Source: Neoroseomonas eburnea
GTDB lineage: Bacteria; Pseudomonadota; Alphaproteobacteria; Acetobacterales; Acetobacteraceae
Assembly: GCF_018129005.1 (NCBI RefSeq)
Contig: NZ_JAAEDL010000007.1
Location: forward strand, 163,072-227,071
Direction: 5' to 3'
DNA: 64,000 bases
Below, in pieces: positions 6,716 to 15,303 of the stretch. The position numbers were made by a program, and so were the translations under genes. Positions within the stretch are counted from its first letter, which is position 1. Each line of letters begins with the position of its first letter. The notes beneath the pieces are model-generated. The model was not told the origin of the DNA and ran no database searches. It was given only the letters and a program-made list of their open reading frames with translations.

Positions 6716-9496
6716 ATGGATGTGATGCCGCCCTCCGACCTCCTGGCCGATCTGCTCGAACGCCTGCGCGCGGCGCGGGAGGCGGCGGCGGCCGACCCCT
6801 TCGGCGACCCGGTGCTGCTGGTCGCCCTCGACGTCAGCCGCGCGCTCGACGAGGGGCGGCTGACGCGGGAGGCGCTGCGCGCGCTGATCGCCCGCATGGC
6901 CCGGGATGCCGCGTCGGACCGTGCCGCGCGCCTCGCCGCCTATGCCGGGCTCGATGACGATGCGGCGGCGCTGGCGCGGATCGCCGGGCGGCTGGTGCGG
7001 CCGGACCCGGAGGACAGCCCGGTTCCTTTCGCCGCCTTCCGCGAGGCGGTGGAGCGCGCCCGCTTCGCCGCCGTCTTCACCGCGCATCCGACCTTCTCCC
7101 TGCCGCTCGCGACCGGCACCGCGCTGGCCGAGGCGGCCGGGGGCGCGACGCTGCCGGACGGGCTCTCGCACCGCCCGGCGCCGGTGACGCTGGAGGAGGA
7201 GTTCCGCCAGGCCGCGGCGGCGATCGACCGCGGGCGGGACGCGCTGGACGCGCTCTCGGCCGCGCTGTTCGAGGCGGGGCGCGAGGTCTGGGGCGACCGT
7301 GTCCTCGCGCTCGAGCCCCGGCCGCTCATCCTCTCCTCCTGGGTCGGTTACGACACGGATGGACGGACCGATATCGGCTGGCAGGACACGCTGCGGCTGC
7401 GGCTGCGCATGAAGCGGCTGCAGCTCGCACGGCTGGCGGACCGGCTGGCGCCGCTCGGCGATTGTGCCGCGCCGATCGTCGCCCGGGCACGCGCGGCGGC
7501 GGCGGAGGTCGCGGCGCAGGAGGAAGCCGCGCCGGCGAAGCCGACCGCCGAGACGGCCCGCGCCTTCGCCCTGCGCCTGATCGAGGGGCGGGAGGCGGCG
7601 CTGACCTCGCCCGAGCCGCTGCTCGCGCTGTTCCCGGCGGCGATCGAGGCGGCGCCGGATGCCGCGGCGCGCCAGGCGCTGGCGGTGCAGCGGGCGGGGC
7701 TGGCCGCACATGGGCTGGCGCTCGCGCATACCCATGTGCGGCTGAACGCGGCGCAGATCCACAATGCGCTGCGCCAGCGCCTCGGCATCGCGGCGGCGCC
7801 GGATGACCGGGCGGGACGGCGCGGGCTGCTCGCGCAGGTGAATGCCGCGCTCGCCGAGGTGAAGCCCTTGCCGGTCGATACCGGGGCGATCCTCGCCGAG
7901 CAGGCTTCCGCCGTGCGGCTGGTGATGACGGTGGCGCAGGTGCTGAAGCACATCGACGGCAGCCAGCCGGTGCGCTTCCTGATCGCCGAGACCGAGACCG
8001 GCTACACGCTGCTCGCCGCGCTGTGGCTGGCGAAGCGCTTCGGCATCGCCGACCGCATCGAGATCTCGCCGCTGTTCGAGACGGCGGAGGCGCTGGAACG
8101 CGGCGAGCGCGTGCTGGAGGAAGCGCTGCGCAGCCCGCATTTCCGCGACTACCTGCGCCGGCATGGGCGGCTCTGCCTGCAGTTCGGCTATTCGGATTCA
8201 GGGCGCTATGTCGGGCAGCTCGCCGCGTCCTATCTCGCGGAGCGGCTGAAGATCCGGCTCGCCGAGCAGATGCGGCGGCATGCGCTGCACGGCATCGAGC
8301 TCGTGCTGTTCGACACCCATGGCGAGAGCATCGGCCGCGGCGGGCATCCGGCGAGCCTCGCCGACCGCTTCGCCTATCTCTCGCCGCCGGCGGCGCGCGG
8401 GGCGCTGGCCGCCGCCGGTCTGAAGCTGCGGGAGGAGACCGCCTTCCAGGGCGGCGACGGCTACCTGCTGTTCGGCACCGAGCGGCTGGCGCTGGCGACC
8501 ATCGCCCGCATCGCGGAACACGCCCTGGCGCCCGAGGCGGAACCCTCCGACCCGATCTACGCCGAGGCGGATTGGGGGGCGGATTTCTTCGCCACCATCC
8601 GCCGCGAGATGTCGGCGCTGGTGGAGGACCCGGGATATGCCGCGCTGCTCGGCGCCTTCGGGCCGGGGCTGCTGGACAGGACCGGGTCGCGGCCCTCGGC
8701 GCGGCAGACCGATGGGCTGGGCGGGCCGGTGCGCATCAGCCACCCGTCGCAGCTCCGCGCCATTCCGAACAACGCGATCCTGCATCAGATGGGATGGCTC
8801 GCGAACACGCTGCATGGGCTGGGCGCGGCGGCGGCGGCGAACCCGGATGCCTTCGCCGATCTCTCCGCGCGGTCGCCGCGCTTCGCCCGCGCGCTGGCGA
8901 TGGCGGCGCGGGCGGCGGCGTGCAGCGACCTCGGCGTGCTGCGCGCGGCGATGGACATGCTCGATCCCTCGCCGTGGCTGGACCGGGCGGGCTTCACCAG
9001 GCGGCCGGGGCGGCGGGAGGCGCTGATGGCAGTGGCGGAGGCGCTGGAGCGGCTCGGCCTTTCCGCCTCGACGCGGCGGATGTTCCGGCGGTTGCAGGCG
9101 GACCACCTGATGCTGCGCGCGGCCTGGCCCGATTTGCCGGCGATGCCGGACCGGCTGGTGCTCGCGCATGCGCTGCGGCTGTGCCTGGTGCAGCGGCTAT
9201 GGCTGCTGGCGGTGGCGCTGCCGGAATTCAGCCCGCGGCATGGCGCGACGCGCGATTCACTGGTGGCGCGGCTGCTGCAGCTCGACGTGCCGCCGGTGCT
9301 CGACCTGCTGGCAGAGATCTTCCCCGCCGCGCCCGACCCGGCTACGGGGCTGGATTTCGGCGAGCCGGCGCCGCCGCGCGAAGGGGCCTCCTACGCCGCG
9401 GAGCACGAGGCGATCCTCACGCCGATGGCGGAGCTCTTCGCCCTGGTGCGGGAATGCTCGGCGGTGATCTCGCACGAGGTGGGCGCCTTCGGCTGA
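6716..9496 (+). CDS. divergent phosphoenolpyruvate carboxylase-family protein
   Basis: 926 residues from the ATG at 6716; MDVM offers a second ATG at 6725. Length, the FTAHPT motif (His about 124), YSDS (about 492-495), SIGRGG (538-543) and SQLRAIPNN all place it in the PEPC superfamily. Several canonical catalytic sequences are changed: FTAHPTE reads FTAHPTF, GGDRDGNP reads GYDTDGRT, the Lys of YSDSxK is Arg497, the FHGRGG loop reads FDTHGE, and the C-terminal NTG end is absent. It may have altered or lost carboxylation of PEP to oxaloacetate. It stands alone and is followed by an R3-like hairpin. Confidence 0.72.
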   Translation: MDVMPPSDLLADLLERLRAAREAAAADPFGDPVLLVALDVSRALDEGRLTREALRALIARMARDAASDRAARLAAYAGLDDDAAALARIAGRLVRPDPEDSPVPFAAFREAVERARFAAVFTAHPTFSLPLATGTALAEAAGGATLPDGLSHRPAPVTLEEEFRQAAAAIDRGRDALDALSAALFEAGREVWGDRVLALEPRPLILSSWVGYDTDGRTDIGWQDTLRLRLRMKRLQLARLADRLAPLGDCAAPIVARARAAAAEVAAQEEAAPAKPTAETARAFALRLIEGREAALTSPEPLLALFPAAIEAAPDAAARQALAVQRAGLAAHGLALAHTHVRLNAAQIHNALRQRLGIAAAPDDRAGRRGLLAQVNAALAEVKPLPVDTGAILAEQASAVRLVMTVAQVLKHIDGSQPVRFLIAETETGYTLLAALWLAKRFGIADRIEISPLFETAEALERGERVLEEALRSPHFRDYLRRHGRLCLQFGYSDSGRYVGQLAASYLAERLKIRLAEQMRRHALHGIELVLFDTHGESIGRGGHPASLADRFAYLSPPAARGALAAAGLKLREETAFQGGDGYLLFGTERLALATIARIAEHALAPEAEPSDPIYAEADWGADFFATIRREMSALVEDPGYAALLGAFGPGLLDRTGSRPSARQTDGLGGPVRISHPSQLRAIPNNAILHQMGWLANTLHGLGAAAAANPDAFADLSARSPRFARALAMAARAAACSDLGVLRAAMDMLDPSPWLDRAGFTRRPGRREALMAVAEALERLGLSASTRRMFRRLQADHLMLRAAWPDLPAMPDRLVLAHALRLCLVQRLWLLAVALPEFSPRHGATRDSLVARLLQLDVPPVLDLLAEIFPAAPDPATGLDFGEPAPPREGASYAAEHEAILTPMAELFALVRECSAVISHEVGAFG

Positions 9497-9529
9497 CGCC
9501 CGGCCGCCAGGGCTGCGCTTCACGAGGAC

Positions 9530-9575
9530 GATCCCGATCAGCCGGGACCGCCCGATCGGGTGACGATTCCCGCGA
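9530..9575 (+). repeat. repeat R3, diverged copy a; otherwise featureless gap 9497-9929
   Basis: ATCCCGATCA and CCCGATCGGG form a hairpin 34 bp after the PEPC-like stop, in the sense direction, resembling the better copies at 24145 and 43480. The rest of the gap holds a near-identical 19-bp direct repeat (CTGCGTTCGGGAGGCACGG near 9767, one variant copy near 9830). No credible gene is seen. Confidence 0.5.
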
Positions 9576-9929
9576 CGGCGAGGGGGCCGGTGCGGCAGCC
9601 GCGCGCGAAGCCGGGTCCCCGATATCGAGCCAGCCGAAGGACTCGCCGGTATCGGTGAACCGCTGCGAACGGAATCCGTGCTGCCGTGCGGGTTCGGCCC
9701 GGCGGTCAGTTGCGGGTCCGGTGGCGCGACGGGCGCGGACGCCGGCACGGCCAGGGCCGCTCCGCTGCGTTCGGGAGGCACGGCAATGATCCGAACTTCT
9801 CGCGCGAGGCTGCCGGGCCGATCCCCTGCGTTCGGGGAGCACGGGCCACGCGGTGTGAAGCGTTTCAGGGCGTCGGCCCGCCATGCCGGCTAGACTTGCG
9901 CCACCCGGCGTGGAGGCGGGCGATGACAC

Positions 9930-10625
9930 ATGACGCTGCGATGGATCCTCGGACTAGTCCTGGCCTGCGCTGCGGTGGCCCCGGCCGTGGCGCAGCAACG
10001 CTGCCCGAGCCGCCGCAACGTCGATTGCGCGGGCGCCGAGCGCGCGATCGATGCCGCGATCGCTGCCGACCCCTGGCTTTCGCTGCTCGAGGACGGGCGG
10101 CGCCGGCGCGTCGCGGAGCTGCAGCGCCTGCTGCCGCGGGAGGCCACCGCGGTCCTGACGGAGGAGGACGCCATCCGTCGCCGCGCGCGATCCCGCGAGT
10201 TGTTCTTCACCGCGGACGGCGCCATGGAGGCAGAGGGCGCCTACACGCTGCGGTCCGAGCTCGAATGGTGGCTGATCCGCCTCATCCGGATGCAGGATGA
10301 TCCGCCGGACGGCGTTGCCGGACACTGGACCGGCGCCTTCGCCGAGGCGCGGATCCGCCCGCTCGGCGGCGGCCGGTACCTGGTCACGGCCAATGCCGCC
10401 GAACCCTATGCCCTCTCCTGGCTCTGCGAGTTCGAGGCGGAAGGCGTCATGGACGCCACGGACACGCTGATCGCCGGGGCGGAGGGGGAGCAGATCGCGG
10501 TGCGGCGCGAGGGGCCGATGCTGCGCATCCGATCCATTCCCCGGCCCGGGCGCGCCGGCTTCGACTATTGCGGGGCCATGGGCAGCTTGAGCGGATCGCT
10601 GTTCCGGATCGGCGACGCCGAATAG
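9930..10625 (+). CDS. exported protein of unknown function, LprI-like N-terminus
   Basis: 231 residues. It begins with a signal peptide (hydrophobic residues 5-20, cleavage near AVAQ). Four cysteines could form two disulfides; the first two, with CAGAERAIDAAIAADPWL, resemble the N-terminal pattern of LprI/lysozyme-inhibitor-like domains, but the match is weak. The rest, rich in Arg and Glu, is not recognised. GGAGG lies about 15 bp before the ATG. It probably acts in the periplasm. The gene converges on the DUF3574 gene across a hairpin. Confidence 0.55.
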   Translation: MTLRWILGLVLACAAVAPAVAQQRCPSRRNVDCAGAERAIDAAIAADPWLSLLEDGRRRRVAELQRLLPREATAVLTEEDAIRRRARSRELFFTADGAMEAEGAYTLRSELEWWLIRLIRMQDDPPDGVAGHWTGAFAEARIRPLGGGRYLVTANAAEPYALSWLCEFEAEGVMDATDTLIAGAEGEQIAVRREGPMLRIRSIPRPGRAGFDYCGAMGSLSGSLFRIGDAE

Positions 10626-10835
10626 CGGCACGAGCGGCCTTGACGGCGTGCCATTCCACCGCGACGAGGGCGGAGAGCCGCTGAAAGCGCCGGGCCTTGA
10701 TCACCGCCCTGCGGCCCGATGCCGCGCATCGGGCCGCGAGTGCGACCGCGCCCAGATCGACAACCGCGCCAGGCGGGCCAGCCTATGGCGCGCAAGCCAG
10801 GCGCGCGCCGGCGCATCAGGCACGACACTTGCTCC

Positions 10836-10858
10836 ACCGGTCGCTGAAGGCGACCGGT
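10836..10858. terminator. bidirectional hairpin between convergent genes
   Basis: Perfect 9-bp stem ACCGGTCGC / GCGACCGGT with a 5-nt loop, lying 5 bp past the stop of the minus-strand DUF3574 gene and downstream of the plus-strand exported-protein gene. There is no long T tract, so it may only stabilise 3' ends. Confidence 0.5.
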
Positions 10859-10862
10859 AGGA

Positions 10863-11333
10863 TCAGAACCCGACGCAGGCCGCGCGGTAGAGCGTCAGTA
10901 CGGATTGCTGGTGGAAGCGCGCCTTCCACGCTTCCTCGATCGGCCGGATTCGTGCGCGGGCCTGCTCGGCGGTGGCGCCGGGGAGCACGACGACCAGCGC
11001 CTTGCTGCGTTCCTGCGCGATCCTGCCTTCGCGGTTGCGCCACTGGCCGGCGCCATCGAAGGCGGTCAGGCCATCGGGAAAGGCGGGCGTGACGGTGTCG
11101 GCGAGGAAGGCGCGCCATTCGGCCTCGCTCACCTCCTCCCTGTCCCTCACGTTGCGGCCGAAATAGGCCTCGGCGACGGTCGCGGGTCCGGTGCCGGCAG
11201 GGCAGGGCGGCGGCGCGGGTGCGCAGGCGTTCAGGAGCAGGAGGAGGAAGAAGTGGAGGGGCGCTGCCCCTCCACGCCACCCCGCCAAAGGCCGAAGGGC
11301 CTTTGGGAACCATGACCTGGCACCGCGCCGCAC
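10863..11333 (-). CDS. DUF3574-like putative lipoprotein with repeat-derived 5' end
   Basis: The segment from TGPATVAEAYFGRN to QSVLTLYRAACVGF resembles the DUF3574 family (function unknown). A hydrophobic stretch FFLLLLLNAC gives a lipobox-like site. No usual start lies just before it: the 20-odd codons upstream are encoded by the R2 repeat arm. The nearest in-frame start is GTG at 11333 (156 residues, Arg-rich n-region RRGARSWFPK); an ATG at 11399 is further up inside the repeat element. The R2 element has apparently replaced the original 5' end. The gene may still be expressed from the new start or may be dead. Confidence 0.55.
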   Translation of the reverse strand: MRRGARSWFPKALRPLAGWRGGAAPLHFFLLLLLNACAPAPPPCPAGTGPATVAEAYFGRNVRDREEVSEAEWRAFLADTVTPAFPDGLTAFDGAGQWRNREGRIAQERSKALVVVLPGATAEQARARIRPIEEAWKARFHQQSVLTLYRAACVGF

Positions 11334-11480
11334 GGGCAGGAACGACGTCGGGGGCTGCTCGCCTGCACGGCGCGCGCCGTGCCGATCCGCGGTGGCCATC
11401 GTGCCCGGCGCCAGGTGACGGTTTCCAAAGGCCCTTCGGCCTTTGGCGGGGTGGTTCGGAGGGGCGGCGCCCCTCCGGTA
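11253..11480. mobile_element. R2 palindromic element (two inverted units)
   Basis: Left unit 11253-11311: GTGGAGGGGC/GCCCCTCCAC hairpin, then CCAAAGGCC/GGCCTTTGG. Right unit 11420-11480: the same in inverse order. The centre of symmetry is about 11366. The roughly 108-bp middle starts and ends with inner inverted repeats (ACCTGGCACC / GGCGCCAGGT). No open frame suggests a transposase, so it is MITE-like. Its left unit runs into the 5' end of the DUF3574 gene. Confidence 0.65.
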
Positions 11481-11497
11481 CCGCCACCCGCCGCCCT

Positions 11498-11848
11498 TCA
11501 CGCCGTCGTCGCCAGCAGCACGACGCCGGCCGAGATCAGCGCGATCGCCGCCATCTTCTGCATCCCGAGCCCTTCCCCGAACACCGCCCAGCCGATCAGG
11601 GCGATGACGACGTAGGACGCCGCGGTGCAGGGCAGTGCCACGCTCATCGGGATCTTCCGCAGCGCCACGATGTAAAGAAGGGCGGCGCCGCCGTAGCAGA
11701 CCAGCCCGACCATGGTCGGCAGGCGGAAGAGCTGGTGGATGAAGCCGCCGTCATCCGCCACCGCGCCGGCGGCGCCGGACTTCAGCAGCACCTGGCCGAT
11801 CAGCGAGGTGCTGATCGCCGCCGCGAGCGCGATCCAATAGGGGGTCAC
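11498..11848 (-). CDS. small four-helix EamA/SMR-type membrane protein
   Basis: 116 residues with four hydrophobic segments (about 5-22, 46-64, 69-90 and 96-115), the size and pattern of SMR/ArnE-ArnF-type half transporters. It overlaps the upstream GT2 glycosyltransferase by 4 bp (ATGA), and ArnC-like transferases are often paired with such small flippase subunits. It probably helps move a lipid-linked sugar across the inner membrane, possibly as a dimer. A drug-export role is less likely in this context. Confidence 0.72.
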   Translation of the reverse strand: MTPYWIALAAAISTSLIGQVLLKSGAAGAVADDGGFIHQLFRLPTMVGLVCYGGAALLYIVALRKIPMSVALPCTAASYVVIALIGWAVFGEGLGMQKMAAIALISAGVVLLATTA

Positions 11849-12828
11849 GAGGCCGCATCCTTCGCCGCGATCACCTGCCGCACCACGCCCTGCGGCTTGC
11901 CGTTGGCCGACATGAAGGCGCGTCCGACATATTCGCCGAGCACCCCGAGGATGAGGAACTGCACGCCCGCGATCAGCAGCGTCACCGTCATCAGCGATGC
12001 CCAGCCGGAGGGTGTCTCGCCCATCAGCCCCTCGATGATCACCCAGCTCGCCGCGACCAGGCCGAGGAAGCCCATCGCCACGCCCGCGAAGACCGCGAGC
12101 CGCAGCGGCAGCACCGAGAAGTTCGTCGCGAGGTTCATCCAGAGCCGGATCAACCGGCGCATCGTGTAGTTGGACCGCCCCTCGACACGGGCGAAGTGCT
12201 TAACCTCGATGCTGTCCAGCCGCTGCGTCACCTGCATCAGCAGACCGTCCACATAGGGGTAGGGGCCGCGGTAGCGGACGACCTCGGCCACCGCCAGCGC
12301 CGACATGCAGCGGAAGGAGGAGAGATAGAGACCCTTCGGCTTGTCCATGAGCTGGTCCGCCACCCAGTTGGCGAAGCGGGAGCCGAGGTTGCGCCACCCC
12401 TCGTGCTCCTTCACCGCATAGCGGGTGTAGACCACGTCGAAGCCGCCGAGCCGGGCGTGGTCATACAGCTTGATGACCTCCTCCGGCGGGTTCTGCAGGT
12501 CGTCGTCCATGGTGATGACATAGGCGCCGCGGGCATGCCGCAGCCCCGTCATGACCGCGTTGTGCTCGCCGAAGTTGCGCGCGTGCTCGATATAGGTGAG
12601 CGGCACGGTGGCGGTGCGGGCGAGCTCCCGGCAGACATCGCCGGAATTGTCCGGGCTGCCGTCGTTGACCAGCACGATCTCGAGGCCGCCCTCGGGCTTC
12701 AGCTTCGAGAGTTCGGCGACCAGCGTGCCGACGGTGGCCGCGCCGCGATAGACCGGCACGACGATGGACAGGCCGACCGGGTGCCTGGCCCCGGCCGTGG
12801 TGGTGGGCATGGAAAGGCTCTCCGACAT
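11845..12828 (-). CDS. family 2 glycosyltransferase, polyprenyl-phosphate type
   Basis: 327 residues. The GT-A domain has SIVVPVYRG (about 21-29), the nucleotide/metal motif LVNDGSPDN and the DDDLQNPPE motif typical of ArnC/DPM1-like transferases. Two transmembrane helices follow (about 232-262 and 272-295). It should move a sugar from a nucleotide donor to undecaprenyl phosphate on the inner face of the membrane. It lies between a methyltransferase gene (1-bp overlap) and a small EamA gene (4-bp overlap), suggesting one operon for lipid A or surface glycan decoration. Confidence 0.86.
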   Translation of the reverse strand: MSESLSMPTTTAGARHPVGLSIVVPVYRGAATVGTLVAELSKLKPEGGLEIVLVNDGSPDNSGDVCRELARTATVPLTYIEHARNFGEHNAVMTGLRHARGAYVITMDDDLQNPPEEVIKLYDHARLGGFDVVYTRYAVKEHEGWRNLGSRFANWVADQLMDKPKGLYLSSFRCMSALAVAEVVRYRGPYPYVDGLLMQVTQRLDSIEVKHFARVEGRSNYTMRRLIRLWMNLATNFSVLPLRLAVFAGVAMGFLGLVAASWVIIEGLMGETPSGWASLMTVTLLIAGVQFLILGVLGEYVGRAFMSANGKPQGVVRQVIAAKDAAS

Positions 12829-13634
12829 CAGGGCCGCGTCGCGACCAGCAGGATCGATCCCCCGGCAGGATAGCGCAGGCCGATCCGGCCGAGCGCCCGC
12901 TCCGCCGCCGTCACGCCGTGCAGCGTCGCGTCGAGCCAGGGGGGGAAGGGGCGGACGTCGCTGCTGTCATGCGCCGCGTCGGCGCGCAGGACCTTGCGCT
13001 CCAGGATCATCAGCGGAAGCAGCAGCGCATTCCAGTAGCGCGCCTCGACGGCGGCGAAACCCGCCGAGTCCAGCATCGCGCGGGCGTCGGTGGCGGTGTA
13101 CCGCCTTGCGTTGTGGACACGTTCGTCATGCGCTGAATGCATCCATGCATAGGCGGGGAGGTTCAGCAGCAGCGTCCCGCCCGGCACCAGCACGCGGCGG
13201 AACTCGGCGAGCGCCGCCGCCGGATCGACGGCGCGATGGCACAACACGTCGCAGGAGGTGACCGCCGCGAAGGCGCCGTCGGCGAAGGGCAGGCGGTTGG
13301 CATCGCCCGCCACCGCCACGGCGCCGGACTTCGCAGCCGCCCGGAATGCCGCAGCCGGCTTGAAGTCCAGCCCGATGAGAGGGCGCCCGAGCGTGGCGAG
13401 CCGGCGCAGCAGCCCCCCCGTGCCGCAGCCGGCATCGAGCACCGCCCCGGCCGGGCCGGGCCGGCGGGCGAGCGCATCCAGCACGCGGGCATGGAGGGCG
13501 CGGTACCACCACATGCGCTCCTCCGCCGCATCCATCAGGTCGTATTCGGCGGGTTCCACACTCTGTTCCTGGCATCCCAGAAAGGCCGGAACAAGGCAGG
13601 AAGGTGCCACAACGGGACGGTATTCAGGTTGCAT
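12828..13634 (-). CDS. class I SAM-dependent methyltransferase
   Basis: 268 residues from the ATG at 13634, chosen because longer frames run into the divergent gene's leader. SAM motif I VLDAGCGTGG is clear, then GLDFKPAA and GDANRLPFADG, typical of the Methyltransf_11 group. An aromatic EERMWWYRALH segment precedes the fold. It is co-transcribed with the GT2 gene and probably methylates a sugar or lipid intermediate. A 40-bp gap separates it from the divergent membrane protein gene. Confidence 0.82.
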   Translation of the reverse strand: MQPEYRPVVAPSCLVPAFLGCQEQSVEPAEYDLMDAAEERMWWYRALHARVLDALARRPGPAGAVLDAGCGTGGLLRRLATLGRPLIGLDFKPAAAFRAAAKSGAVAVAGDANRLPFADGAFAAVTSCDVLCHRAVDPAAALAEFRRVLVPGGTLLLNLPAYAWMHSAHDERVHNARRYTATDARAMLDSAGFAAVEARYWNALLLPLMILERKVLRADAAHDSSDVRPFPPWLDATLHGVTAAERALGRIGLRYPAGGSILLVATRP

Positions 13635-13674
13635 CACGTCCGCCTGGGACTCTAAGGAGTGTCCAGCCCCACCA

Positions 13675-15282
13675 ATGACGCCGTCCCCGCACCAGACCGA
13701 GTCCAGCCGGCCTGCCACCTTCCGGACGGCCGGGCGCTCCGTGGCTTCCCGCCGCGCGGCGGATCGGCGCGACCGCGTGCTGCGGAGGGCCGCCTTTACC
13801 CCGGCCGCCTTCTTCCTGGCGATGATCCTGCTGCCGCCGCTCAACCACGACGTGGCGGCGGTGCTCGACTTCTCCCGCCGCTGGCTGGCGGGGGAGCGGC
13901 TCTATGTCGACCTGGTCGACGTCAATCCGCCGCTGATCTTCATCCTGAACCTGCTGCCGGCGGCGATGGCGCGCTGGACCAGCCTGACGCCGGCGCAGGC
14001 GATCGTGCTCTGCCTGCTCGGCGTCGCCGCCCTGCTCTGGCTGATGACGGAGGCGTTGCGCCGCGGCCGCGCCGAAGGCCCGGTGGAGGCCGCGACACTC
14101 ACCGCCTGCGTGCCGCTGCTGCTGCTGGTGGCCGGATCGGATTTCGGGCAGCGGGAAGTGCTGATGGCGATGGCCGCCATCCCGTACTGCCTGCTGGCCG
14201 CCCGCCGCATCGAGGGGCCGGCGGTCGAACGGGGCCCGGCGCTGTCGGTCGCCTTCGTCGCGGCGCTCGGCTTCGCGCTGAAGCCGCATTTCCTGGCGGT
14301 GCCGGCGCTGGTGGAAGGGCTCGTGCTGCTGCGCCGTGGCCCGGCGCGGGCGCTGCGCGATCCGGTGCCCTGGCTGATGCTGGCTGTCTGGCTGCTCTAC
14401 CTGGCCTCCATCCCGGTCTTCTTCCCGGCCTATTTCCGCGAGGTCGTACCGCTTGCCTGGGCGGTCTATCCCGGCATCCACGGGCCCGGCCCGTGGCGCG
14501 TGCTGCTGACCGATGTCATGGGCGCGGCCGAACTGCTGCTGATGGTCGCGGTGCCGCTGGCGCTGCGGCGGGAGGCGGGCGCCTTCGGCCAGGCGCTGGC
14601 GATGGCGGCGCTCGGCGCCTTCCTGGCCGCCTGGGTGCAGCACAAGGGCTGGACCTACCATGTGCTGCCGATCAGCATCCTCGCCTGCGCCGCGCTCGCC
14701 GTGACCGCGGCGCGCCGGGCCGACCACGGCCTGCCGGCCGCCTCCGCCCGCGCCGCCGCGCCCGTGCTCGCCGCCGTCGCCGCCTTCGGCATCCTGCTCT
14801 ATCAGGTCCGTGGCGGGGAGACGCCCTGGCGCCAGGCCGCCTTCCACGCCGAGACCGCCGGCCGCCTGACCGAATGGCTGCGGCGGGAGGCCTTCGGCGG
14901 GGACGTGCTGGTGCTGAGCCCGGACATCTTCCCGGTCTATCCGGCGCTCACCTACGCCCATGCCCGCCAGACGCTGCACACCATGAGCATCTGGCCGCTG
15001 CAGGGCGCGTATCGCGACTGCCCGGCCGGCGCCGCGCCGTATCGCGAGCCGCACGCCATGGGACGGGTCGAGCATGCGCTCTATCAGGCCGTCGCCGAGG
15101 ATTTCGCCACCCATCCGCCCATCGCCATGATGGTGGCGCGGCATGCCAACATGCCGGCCTGCGGGGGGCGCTTCGACCTGCTCGAGTATTTTGCCAGCCA
15201 TCCGCTCTTCGCCGAGACGCTGGAAGGCTATCGGCCGGCCGGCGAGATCGATGGCTACCGCCTCTTCCTCCGGACCTGGTGA
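13675..15282 (+). CDS. polytopic membrane protein, probably GT39/GT-C-like
   Basis: 535 residues. The start is the ATG at 13675, preceded by AAGGAG. After a basic N-terminus it has about ten hydrophobic helices (roughly residues 40-400) and a C-terminal soluble domain. After the first helix comes VDLVDVNPPLIF, an acidic loop of the kind found in GT-C glycosyltransferases that use lipid-linked sugars. It lies beside GT2 and methyltransferase genes, consistent with glycan transfer at the periplasmic face. The family assignment is tentative. Confidence 0.6.
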   Translation: MTPSPHQTESSRPATFRTAGRSVASRRAADRRDRVLRRAAFTPAAFFLAMILLPPLNHDVAAVLDFSRRWLAGERLYVDLVDVNPPLIFILNLLPAAMARWTSLTPAQAIVLCLLGVAALLWLMTEALRRGRAEGPVEAATLTACVPLLLLVAGSDFGQREVLMAMAAIPYCLLAARRIEGPAVERGPALSVAFVAALGFALKPHFLAVPALVEGLVLLRRGPARALRDPVPWLMLAVWLLYLASIPVFFPAYFREVVPLAWAVYPGIHGPGPWRVLLTDVMGAAELLLMVAVPLALRREAGAFGQALAMAALGAFLAAWVQHKGWTYHVLPISILACAALAVTAARRADHGLPAASARAAAPVLAAVAAFGILLYQVRGGETPWRQAAFHAETAGRLTEWLRREAFGGDVLVLSPDIFPVYPALTYAHARQTLHTMSIWPLQGAYRDCPAGAAPYREPHAMGRVEHALYQAVAEDFATHPPIAMMVARHANMPACGGRFDLLEYFASHPLFAETLEGYRPAGEIDGYRLFLRTW

Positions 15283-15303
15283 TGCGCAGACGAGACAATC
15301 CGC

